Shown here: piece by piece, positions 13,913 to 19,983 of the stretch | How positions within the stretch are numbered: the stretch's first letter is position 1 | Layout: each line of letters begins with the position of its first letter | Virus record (IMG/VR): IMGVR_UViG_3300050821_005220 | Coordinates: 1 to 20,154 of that record | Direction: 5' to 3' (one strand) | Length of the DNA stretch: 20,154 nt | DNA from: a virus | Position numbers and translations under genes: made by a program | The notes under the pieces: model-generated | Databases searched by the model: none | What the model was told of the DNA's origin: nothing | Seen by the model: only the letters and a program-made list of their open reading frames with translations

Positions 13913-15954
13913 TGGCAGAAGAAAATCCCTATCTCGCAGAAATACAAAAACGTTCCCATGGCTCTAATCCATATGCGGCAGAATTGCAGAAGAGACAGTT
14001 ATCCAGCGGATTAAAGCCTACATCCATGTCCCAAGGCTCTCTTATTCCTCATGACGCATCGCTGACGGAAGCCCCCCCCATGACGCGGATGATGATGTCG
14101 CTTCCAAAACCAATTGAAGGCGCGGTTGATAATCTAGGAAAAATAGCCGGAGTGGCCGACGAGTTTGGGGGAAATCCCTATGGCGTGGAAACCGAGCTTC
14201 CCAAGGCCGCTATTGGGCTATCCATGCGCGAATCGCCTACGGCAATGTCCATGAACCTGGGAGGGAGGCAGGTCCCATTAACTGCGGCAGAAGTTACTAA
14301 GTCTCCCGTATATTCGGCCATCGAATATTTAATGTCTAAAATCCCTTTTTCATCAGGGAAAATGAATCAGTTTAACGATGTCCGCAATGCCGCCCTTGGG
14401 GAGTATCGGGATTCCATTCTTGCATCTTCCGGCAAGAAATCGGAGATGGAAACAGCGGGGGCGCAGGCCAAAGAAACAATCCAATCATTCCTCGACAAAA
14501 AGAACGCTAAAAGAGTTGCCGATCTATCAGAAAAACGAGGTTCAATTCTTCCATCGGGGATAGAACCCCCAATTGAGGCAGGCCAAGGATTGCAGGATAA
14601 GGTTGCGGCGGCAAAAGAATCGGCCAGGAAGGAATCATCTTCTCTCTACCTTGAAGCCGCCAAAAACATGCCGGATCAATTAAAGGTTTTCCCAGCCGAT
14701 CAATTGCGGGCAAAGGCTAAAGAGATTTTAGAAACAAAGGGCGGCTCCCCCAGTACGATTCCGTCCAATGTGGAGTCGCACTTGAAAGAAATACTCAATT
14801 CTCCCCAGGGTCTAAGCTGGGACAAAATGCACTCTTTGCAGTCTGATTATGGCGGTTTAGCGCAAAAAGAAAAGATCGCAGGAAAAGGATTCCAGAGCCC
14901 CGAGGGTGCTGTTTGGAATGACCTTAAACGTGCGGCCCGTGGCGATATGGAGAAAGCGGCCAATCGAGTCGGCGGGGAATTCCTAGAGAAATACAATTTC
15001 GCAAAATCATTTTATAAAGACTATCGCACGAATTTCGATAATGATGCGATTAGAAAATTCATTCGCGCCAAGCCGGATCAGGTTTTTGACTCTTTCATTC
15101 GCCGAGGCTCCATAGACGATATAAACAAATTGAGCAAGATAATAAGCCCGCAGGATATGGAACCAATGCGGAAATTAATGATTCAGGATATCGTCGGAGG
15201 GGCCAAAGACGCGGTTCCATCTTCTACGGAGATTGCCAGGAAGCTCGATCAGTATAAGTACAAGATGGGCGCGGTGCTTAAGCCGGAGCAAATAGCCCAG
15301 GTAAAAAAGTTTGCTAAGACCGGCGATCTTCCACAATTTGTACAAAGCGAACTAGAAAAGAATATAGCAGCTATTGCTAAAAGAACGCCTACGGCAATAA
15401 GCGATGCGGTCATGCGCGGCGATCCTACAATTTCTAGGACTATAAAAAAGATTGTTGGGGAAAGAGGGTGGCAACCGTATCGAAGAGAATTCATGGAAAA
15501 GATTATAGGTGAGTCTGGCGCCGACCTTCTTACGTCAAATAAGATGTCAAAAACCATGTCTAGTATTCCTCCCGAATTCAGAAGGCTTTTCGTTTCGGAC
15601 GCTGATGTTAAGGGTATGGAACAAGTAATAGACGCGAAGAAAAAGTTTGAAACAGCTACAGCATCATTTGGGAACGCAAGCGGGACGGCTAAAAATATAA
15701 TTTTTTGGGAGATGGGCAAGGCTGTTTTTACGAATCCGACTACGGGAGTACCAATGATCCTGTTTCCGGGCCAGATGGCAAAATTCTACTTATCACCCGT
15801 TGGCCGAAGGCTACTAATCGACGGACTTACGGCCACAGAGGTTAATGCGGCGCAGAGGTTCGCCAGAATGAGCGCATATGCCTTGAATGCTAAGCGCGAA
15901 TATCACGATGAGGAACGCATAAGGCTTGGTCTTAAACCGGATTTCATGAAATGA
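13912..15954 (+). CDS. Probable DNA-ejection protein 3 (large internal virion protein)
   Basis: A 680-residue cysteine-free protein and the largest of the three ejection-type genes. It starts with a short tandem motif, NPYLAEIQKR then NPYAAELQKR, spaced 13 residues apart. The remainder is helical and charged. A central region (GAVWNDLKRAARGDMEKAA, then EKYNFAKSFYKDYRTNFDN and IRKFIRAKPDQVFDSFI) follows a pattern common in large ejection proteins of uncultured podoviruses. A moderately hydrophobic segment near the C-terminus (IFWEMGKAVF through GVPMILFPGQ) could contact membrane. No transglycosylase or protease motif was seen. Expected role is to help carry DNA across the cell envelope. The stop TGA overlaps the ATG of a 29-codon gene by four bases. 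Confidence 0.55.
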   Translation: MAEENPYLAEIQKRSHGSNPYAAELQKRQLSSGLKPTSMSQGSLIPHDASLTEAPPMTRMMMSLPKPIEGAVDNLGKIAGVADEFGGNPYGVETELPKAAIGLSMRESPTAMSMNLGGRQVPLTAAEVTKSPVYSAIEYLMSKIPFSSGKMNQFNDVRNAALGEYRDSILASSGKKSEMETAGAQAKETIQSFLDKKNAKRVADLSEKRGSILPSGIEPPIEAGQGLQDKVAAAKESARKESSSLYLEAAKNMPDQLKVFPADQLRAKAKEILETKGGSPSTIPSNVESHLKEILNSPQGLSWDKMHSLQSDYGGLAQKEKIAGKGFQSPEGAVWNDLKRAARGDMEKAANRVGGEFLEKYNFAKSFYKDYRTNFDNDAIRKFIRAKPDQVFDSFIRRGSIDDINKLSKIISPQDMEPMRKLMIQDIVGGAKDAVPSSTEIARKLDQYKYKMGAVLKPEQIAQVKKFAKTGDLPQFVQSELEKNIAAIAKRTPTAISDAVMRGDPTISRTIKKIVGERGWQPYRREFMEKIIGESGADLLTSNKMSKTMSSIPPEFRRLFVSDADVKGMEQVIDAKKKFETATASFGNASGTAKNIIFWEMGKAVFTNPTTGVPMILFPGQMAKFYLSPVGRRLLIDGLTATEVNAAQRFARMSAYALNAKREYHDEERIRLGLKPDFMK

Positions 15955-16040
15955 CCTGTCCCCGCCCCATAGACCGTCCATCAATTGAAATCGAAGACGA
16001 GGACGAAGGCTATTTGCATGATGATGGGCAGGATGACTAG
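15951..16040 (+). CDS. Possible 29-residue acidic peptide gene
   Basis: A 29-codon frame that exactly fills the space between two larger genes. Its ATG overlaps the preceding stop in an ATGA arrangement, and its TAG is followed at once by the GTG of the ATP-grasp gene. Eleven of 29 residues are Asp or Glu, concentrated in EIEDEDEG and DDGQDD; there is one Cys (residue 3) and two Arg. No independent ribosome binding site is obvious. Translation would depend on coupling, and the frame could simply be a coupling device for the next gene. A more interesting option is that it is a substrate or partner of the adjacent ATP-grasp enzyme. Peptide identity is not established. Confidence 0.4.
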   Translation: MTCPRPIDRPSIEIEDEDEGYLHDDGQDD

Positions 16041-17324
16041 GTGAAGATCGCATACCTGAGCCACAATGGCGACTCCTTGGATATCGCCTTTCGGATGGCC
16101 CTTGATAACAACAAGGTCACTGTCTTCGTCGAAGACCCGCAAGATGCCGATAATTTCGATGGTCTGATTCCGAAGGCTAAGACCTGGCAAGAGGCCGTAA
16201 ACGGGAAAGACTTGCTTGTTTTCGACGATAACAAGATGAGTCCGACGATTTGGAATTCTTGCCATAAGAGTATTCCCTGCTTCGGGGGCTCTCCGTTTGG
16301 CGCACGACTAGAAAAAGATCGTGCATTCGCGCATTCCCTGATGTCTCAGGCTGGAATACCGACGATAGAGTCAATCAGCTTTAAGACACTGAAAGAAGTA
16401 ATCCCCCACCTGAAAACTCATAAGGTGCCGCACGTCATAAAGCCTCAAGGCAAGCAGGTAAAGTCCCATCATCTGATTGTCGGCAAGGACCCCGAAAACT
16501 CAGACGCGATTTCTCAGGTAGAGCGATTGATTGAGCAGGGCCTAATCGTCGAAGCGGTCGAGGTCGAGGAAAAGAAAAACGGCGTCGAAACCGGGCTATC
16601 CATTTTCTTTAACGGGATGGAGCGCGTTGGCCCCGTCAATGTCAATTTTGAGCATAAGCGATCCCACGATGGAGAACGGGGCTTCCTTACTGGCGAAATG
16701 GGAACACTCATTAAGTATTGCGAGGACCCGGACCTCCCACTTTACAAAGATACGTTAGAAAAGATGATTCCCATTCTTAGGGCCTACGATTATCGGGGCC
16801 AAATCGACCTGAATATGATCGTGAACGATGACGGGGCCTTCCCGTTAGAATTTACGCCACGTCCCGGTAAACCATCCATTTTCATTGAAGATGAAGTCCA
16901 CATTACGCCATGGGGCGAGCTGATGCATGGATGTGCTACTGGTAAGAATATTAATTTCCAGTGCCATTACGACTGGGCGATAGGTGTCCAGCTCTGCGCC
17001 TTCGGTTTCCCATTTCGAGAACAGGCCGAATGCTCCAAGGGTCTTGTTATTGACGGGCTCGATGAGCATACGTTAGATCATCTACACCCGATTGAGGCAA
17101 AGCTAAATAAGAATGGGAAATTTGTCGTCGATTCCGGCGTCGGCGAGATTCTGTGTGCTACTGGCCGTGGCGACACAATTGACCGTGCTAAAATCGAAGC
17201 GTATCGCAATCTTGGGCGCGTAACGGTTCCGAACAGCTTTTATCGACACGATATAAGCGATAAGATTTCGGCTTACGAACTAGACCGTCTAAACATCCTC
17301 CCGCTCGAAGAATCGGTCGCATGA
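16041..17324 (+). CDS. PurD-like ATP-grasp ligase with altered substrate sites
   Basis: A 427-residue protein starting at GTG, with AGGA upstream. Its order and several motifs follow phosphoribosylamine-glycine ligase (PurD): GARLEKDRAFAHSLMSQAGIPT near 87-108; VIKP with likely ATP-binding Lys134; EHKRSHDGERG at 204-214 and TGEMGT at 217-222, compared with DHKR..DGD.G.NTGGMG in PurD; a metal-binding EFT at 270-272 where PurD has EFN; and a C-terminal domain with RGDTIDRAKIEAY and FYRHDIS. The glycine-rich N-terminal GGREHA-type loop and the RFGDPE motif of true PurD are replaced (NGDSLDIAF; RPGKPS). The fold and ATP use are likely retained, but purine synthesis is doubtful. An amide ligase acting on a peptide, virion protein or other metabolite is more likely. 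It has no signal peptide. Confidence 0.7.
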   Translation: MKIAYLSHNGDSLDIAFRMALDNNKVTVFVEDPQDADNFDGLIPKAKTWQEAVNGKDLLVFDDNKMSPTIWNSCHKSIPCFGGSPFGARLEKDRAFAHSLMSQAGIPTIESISFKTLKEVIPHLKTHKVPHVIKPQGKQVKSHHLIVGKDPENSDAISQVERLIEQGLIVEAVEVEEKKNGVETGLSIFFNGMERVGPVNVNFEHKRSHDGERGFLTGEMGTLIKYCEDPDLPLYKDTLEKMIPILRAYDYRGQIDLNMIVNDDGAFPLEFTPRPGKPSIFIEDEVHITPWGELMHGCATGKNINFQCHYDWAIGVQLCAFGFPFREQAECSKGLVIDGLDEHTLDHLHPIEAKLNKNGKFVVDSGVGEILCATGRGDTIDRAKIEAYRNLGRVTVPNSFYRHDISDKISAYELDRLNILPLEESVA

Positions 17325-18088
17325 AAATGGCAATCCTGGCTATGCTTCTAGCTCAGGCGGCCCACGCGGATACGCCAGCGCCATACTATCCGCGTCAGTT
17401 TAATACCGGACAGTCAATGGGCGCAATAAACGAGAACCTGCTTGATGTGACAGGACGCAACAAAGATAACTTGGTCCCTATTGTCGGAGATCAAGCCTGC
17501 GCTCCTGGTCAGGCATTGACCGGTGCAACTCAAAAAGGAGGTTATATTTTTGGCGGTTCTTGCACAACGATTGACGGTTCAACCAATACTGTTTTTAACT
17601 CGTCTGTTACTTTTAATGGTGGGGTTTTTGGAACGATAATGCCGTCCTCGTTTACCTTTGTAAAACCTGGGACTTTGGTTAACCATTCGCCCGGAGGATT
17701 CGGCGATGTTGCCATAGCCACTGTGACGTTAACGACCAATGGCGGTCATGATTTGGAAATTGTTGTTTCAGGTAGCGCGGGAGTCGCTGCGGATACTACG
17801 GCGAATGTGCTATGGGGAGTCCTTGTTGATGGGGTCTTCGCATTTGGTCTTACAAGCGTGAATCCTGCTCAGAATTGCGCCACGGGATCGAACTCCGTTT
17901 GGGGTAACTGTTCGGGAACGTATACAATACAAGCAGGTAATGCCCCACTAGCTGGCGTCCACAATTTCGCTTTAGTTATTTGGGACCCCCATTCCGCTTC
18001 AACAATAACTTATCCAGCAAGTGGCGTAGCTTATAATGGGGGAACACCCGCTGGAAAATTGGGATTTAGAGTGACAGAGAGACGTTGA
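17321..18088 (+). CDS. Exported fibre-tip-like protein with signal peptide
   Basis: A 255-residue protein whose ATG overlaps the previous stop (ATGA). It has a short signal peptide (MKMAILAMLLAQAAHA, residue 16). The middle contains FNSSVTFNGGVFG, closely resembling the FNSSVTFNSNVGVG segment of the tail fibre at 4625. The C-terminal 130 residues form a compact beta domain with GVLVDGVFAFGLTS and LAGVHNFALVIWD, matching the fibre's VDGGFVDGET and VGSHNICL. It therefore looks like a small fibre or tip built on the same receptor-binding domain. The mature protein has four cysteines. Its separation from the main tail block by the ejection genes suggests duplication or an accessory, exchangeable receptor-binding protein. 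Confidence 0.6.
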   Translation: MKMAILAMLLAQAAHADTPAPYYPRQFNTGQSMGAINENLLDVTGRNKDNLVPIVGDQACAPGQALTGATQKGGYIFGGSCTTIDGSTNTVFNSSVTFNGGVFGTIMPSSFTFVKPGTLVNHSPGGFGDVAIATVTLTTNGGHDLEIVVSGSAGVAADTTANVLWGVLVDGVFAFGLTSVNPAQNCATGSNSVWGNCSGTYTIQAGNAPLAGVHNFALVIWDPHSASTITYPASGVAYNGGTPAGKLGFRVTERR

Positions 18089-18117
18089 TAAAAAACATGC
18101 TCAGGAGGAAAACTACA

Positions 18118-18594
18118 ATGAAATACTGGTTACTTGGGATTGCGCTTATTTGTTTTGCAACATCGGCAAATGCTACTCCGTATTTCCGTCTCTTGGATAT
18201 TTCCCATCCGCAGCCCGTCCTAGGAGCCTTGATCGATCCTTCGGCGCCCGGGAATACTGAGGCGGCCAGCTTGATTCCCATCCTCACGCATAGTCCAAAG
18301 GATGGCTGTTTACTTCCAAGCGTTGTTTGCGAGGAATGGACGCCTCTTGCACTTGGGGCGAGCATGAATGCGGGGAAGATTACTCTTGACGTAGCTCCGC
18401 TTGCCAACGTTCTTCCATGGTTTCAAAAGGCAGCTATAGCCGTTACCCCTGCGAAATGGCAAGGCCTTATCGGTGTACTGAGTCCGTCACAAGATAAGAG
18501 CGTGACATTTTCTGCTGGTCCAGTCTGGCAGTATCGACAACTGACCAATAAAGGTTATTTCCGTGTTTTCACTGGCCTTGCTCTGCATTTCTAG
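18118..18594 (+). CDS. Exported protein with outer-membrane-like C-terminus
   Basis: A 158-residue protein. I chose the ATG at 18118 because AGGAGG lies nine bases upstream (18103-18108) and a signal peptide follows (MKYWLLGIALICFATSANA, residue 19); an earlier in-frame start at 18085 would bury the signal. The mature part has two cysteines eight residues apart (CLLPSVVC). The C-terminus alternates polar and hydrophobic residues and ends in Phe (YFRVFTGLALHF), as in the final strand of outer-membrane beta barrels recognised by the Bam complex. At about 139 mature residues it could make a small barrel or a periplasmic protein. Possible roles are modification of the host surface, superinfection exclusion or a virion part. 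No family recognised. Confidence 0.5.
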   Translation: MKYWLLGIALICFATSANATPYFRLLDISHPQPVLGALIDPSAPGNTEAASLIPILTHSPKDGCLLPSVVCEEWTPLALGASMNAGKITLDVAPLANVLPWFQKAAIAVTPAKWQGLIGVLSPSQDKSVTFSAGPVWQYRQLTNKGYFRVFTGLALHF

Positions 18595-18603
18595 GAATAA
18601 TTC

Positions 18604-18855
18604 GTGGGCCTCGAAGACAAGCTAGACCAAGAAATAAAGGAAGCCTCGGAATTCCGGGGTGAAATGCGTCAGTATGCCAAGAATACGACGGCATACATCG
18701 GCGCGGTCAGCGACAATCTAAAGGCTCATATTGACGATCATAAGCAAGACTCAAAAGAAGAAAAGAAGGCCGGGCGCGAGTGGGTTGGAATTGTTGCCCC
18801 GCTCATTATCGGAGTCGGAACACTTTGCATAGAATTATTCATGCACAAAAAATGA
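18604..18855 (+). CDS. Holin-like tail-anchored membrane protein
   Basis: An 83-residue protein beginning with GTG; the ribosome binding site AGGA overlaps the previous TAG stop. Residues 1-58 are charged and helical, probably a coiled coil. Residues 60-80 (WVGIVAPLIIGVGTLCIELFM) form a single membrane segment, followed by HKK. A soluble coiled coil with one C-terminal membrane anchor is the plan of XhlA-type lysis proteins and some holins. Its stop overlaps the amidase ATG (ATGA), as in many holin-endolysin pairs. The role would be to permeabilise or anchor at the inner membrane at the end of infection. A spanin or tail-anchored regulator is possible. Confidence 0.55.
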   Translation: MGLEDKLDQEIKEASEFRGEMRQYAKNTTAYIGAVSDNLKAHIDDHKQDSKEEKKAGREWVGIVAPLIIGVGTLCIELFMHKK

Positions 18856-19337
18856 CGATGACGATAAGACCTACTAGCACTTGGTTTCCAAGTCCGAATT
18901 ACCGCACGGGACGATCAAAGCCGATTACTTGCGTTGTAATTCACGCTACAGCCACGGCGGCGATTGAGAGTCCGCGCGACTGGCTTTCCAATCCCGCTTC
19001 AAAAGTATCGGCTCATTATCTGATAGGAACAGATGGCGCTATATACCACATGGTCCATGAATCAGACACAGCATGGCATGCCGGAGAGTCGGAATGGCGC
19101 GGAGAAAAGAATGTAAATGACTTCGGTATCGGTATTGAGCTTGTCAATTCCAATGACGGCAAGATGGCCTATCCAGAAGCGCAGTTGATATCATGCGCAG
19201 CCCTTGTCAAGGATATTTGCTCTGATTACAAGATAGAATTTGAAAATGTGATAGGACATCTAGATATAGCCCCCGGTCGCAAGACCGACCCGGCAGGATT
19301 CCCATGGGACGATTTCCGGGCTCGATTGAATGTCTGA
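18852..19337 (+). CDS. Endolysin, N-acetylmuramoyl-L-alanine amidase (Amidase_2)
   Basis: A 161-residue protein starting at the ATG that overlaps the upstream stop. It is a zinc amidase of the AmpD/Amidase_2/PGRP family, which cuts the bond between muramic acid and L-Ala in peptidoglycan. Visible signatures are VVIHATAT with zinc ligand His31; SAHYLIGTDGAIYHMV; DTAWHAGES; GIGIELVNS; and GHLDIAPGRKTDPAGFPW with zinc ligands His136 and Asp146 and the catalytic Lys144. It is a single catalytic domain with no binding domain and no signal peptide, so it needs a holin to reach the wall. The length is typical of small endolysins of phages infecting diderm hosts. Confidence 0.9.
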   Translation: MTMTIRPTSTWFPSPNYRTGRSKPITCVVIHATATAAIESPRDWLSNPASKVSAHYLIGTDGAIYHMVHESDTAWHAGESEWRGEKNVNDFGIGIELVNSNDGKMAYPEAQLISCAALVKDICSDYKIEFENVIGHLDIAPGRKTDPAGFPWDDFRARLNV

Positions 19338-19470
19338 CCTTACGAAGCGCGAAAAAGTTCTCACAATCGGTATATTTGTTGTGGCTGTTTTGGCGTATGC
19401 GGCTGGCCTCGTTTCTGTTGACAAAAATATCAATCATGAAACACCGCATAGTTTGGATGGCAATAACTAG
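19330..19470 (+). CDS. Small single-span membrane protein in lysis region
   Basis: A 46-residue frame whose ATG overlaps the amidase end by eight bases. The N-terminus is charged (SDLTKREK), followed by a clear membrane segment (LTIGIFVVAVLAYAAGLVSV, residues 11-30) and a short polar tail. Position directly after the endolysin and the membrane span suggest a lysis accessory protein such as a small holin, antiholin or i-spanin; no heptad periplasmic domain of a classical spanin is present. No separate ribosome binding site is obvious, so translation is probably coupled. Confidence 0.5.
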   Translation: MSDLTKREKVLTIGIFVVAVLAYAAGLVSVDKNINHETPHSLDGNN

Positions 19471-19606
19471 AGCGAATTGCGAGTGCGGGGAGAAGTTCGA
19501 GATTGCCTCGGACGACGCCACGGAACTTTCAGACTCGCAGGCTCAAGATATTTTGTTAGACCGTCATACGCAGCATGTTCGTAGAAAGGAAAAGAAGGGG
19601 GGATAA
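19436..19606 (+). CDS. Small CxC...HxxH putative zinc protein
   Basis: A 56-residue frame overlapping the 46-residue gene in another phase. The possible metal ligands are C15 and C17 (CECGEKF) and H44 and H47 (HTQH), with a basic C-terminus (RRKEKKGG). Phages encode many such short zinc-finger-like proteins of unknown role. ATG 19436 is the first in-frame start that makes a small protein; ATG 19457 is an alternative that keeps all four ligands. Its stop overlaps the next ATG by one base (TAATG), which supports translation of this frame. Confidence 0.45.
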   Translation: MKHRIVWMAITRANCECGEKFEIASDDATELSDSQAQDILLDRHTQHVRRKEKKGG

Positions 19607-19866
19607 TGGGGAACATAATCGCAAATTGGGCCGTGGCACATCAGGGATTAATAGAAGGAATGGCGTTAGGGTGGAGCGCGGCCCATATACCATGGATTGT
19701 TTTGCAAGCGTTCCATGTCGCAATGAAAATCCCTTGGCTCAGGGCGCAGGTCGTCTCTAATCCGAAACAGGCTAAGGCAATTGTGGATAATATCGCCGCA
19801 GAACTTGACAAAGATATTGACGCGGAAGCTGCTACTGTTCCTGTTCCATCCAGTGTAAAGCCTTAG
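19606..19866 (+). CDS. Small late protein of unknown function
   Basis: An 86-residue protein with a strong ribosome binding site (AAGGGGGGA) and a start overlapping the previous stop. Residues 4-50 are fairly hydrophobic and aromatic (IIANWAVAHQGLIEGMALGW, then HIPWIVLQAFHV), and a charged helix (QAKAIVDNIAAELDKDIDAE) and a Pro/Val tail follow. It may associate with membrane, and a holin-type role is conceivable given the lysis neighbours, but no clean membrane segment or family is recognised. It is the last gene of this transcription unit; a promoter and terminator follow. Confidence 0.5.
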   Translation: MGNIIANWAVAHQGLIEGMALGWSAAHIPWIVLQAFHVAMKIPWLRAQVVSNPKQAKAIVDNIAAELDKDIDAEAATVPVPSSVKP

Positions 19867-19880
19867 CCAAAAATAACATC

Positions 19881-19909
19881 TTGACATTAAACTAGAACAT
19901 ATTTACAAT
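19881..19909 (+). promoter_or_regulatory. Sigma70-type promoter upstream of repeat-protein gene
   Basis: TTGACA at 19881-19886, 17-base spacer, TACAAT at 19904-19909 (one mismatch from TATAAT). Predicted start is near 19916. An intrinsic terminator lies only about 20-50 bases downstream, so transcripts should be short unless they read through. An inverted repeat (19909-19928) overlaps the predicted start. Confidence 0.75.
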
Positions 19910-19928
19910 GTCCGCATGGATACGGACA
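19909..19928. promoter_or_regulatory. Inverted repeat over predicted start (operator or 5' hairpin)
   Basis: TGTCCG and CGGACA are perfect inverted arms separated by eight bases. On DNA this could be a repressor operator overlapping the transcription start. On RNA it could form only in part, because the predicted start lies inside the first arm. Confidence 0.35.
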
Positions 19929-19966
19929 AAGAGAACGCCGGGGCAGTTGACCGGCGTTTTTATTTT
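19916..19966 (+). ncRNA. Candidate short terminated transcript (about 50 nt)
   Basis: A strong promoter followed at once by an intrinsic terminator would give an RNA of about 50 bases. It could be a small phage RNA or an attenuated leader for the gene at 19984. A leaderless 18-codon frame from ATG 19916 also crosses the terminator, but I see no support for its translation. Confidence 0.35.
19934..19966 (+). terminator. Intrinsic terminator
   Basis: AACGCCGG (19934-19941) pairs with CCGGCGTT (19951-19958) around a nine-base loop, followed by a T-rich tract to 19966. The GC-rich stem and T-tract are a strong rho-independent terminator. It would end late transcripts arriving from the lysis region and also truncate transcripts from the promoter at 19881. 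Confidence 0.85.
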
Positions 19967-19983
19967 AGATAACGAGGATAAAA

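Noticed and set aside
15249-15719. Open frame on the - strand (156 codons) inside the large ejection gene
   Set aside because: A shadow of a Lys-rich coding strand; hydrophobic but without signals or neighbours on that strand.
15940-16040. Programmed -1 frameshift joining the large ejection protein to the 29-codon frame
   Set aside because: The overlap (ATGAAATGA) is not a convincing slippery heptamer and no downstream pseudoknot was apparent. A start/stop overlap explains it better.
16041-17324. Genuine purine-pathway PurD supporting nucleotide supply
   Set aside because: Key substrate and metal motifs differ from PurD and no other purine genes are nearby; an ATP-grasp ligase of other specificity is favoured, though not proven.
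19916-19972. Leader peptide of 18 codons controlling the terminator
   Set aside because: The ATG would sit at the predicted transcription start with no ribosome binding site, and there is no run of a regulatory amino acid.
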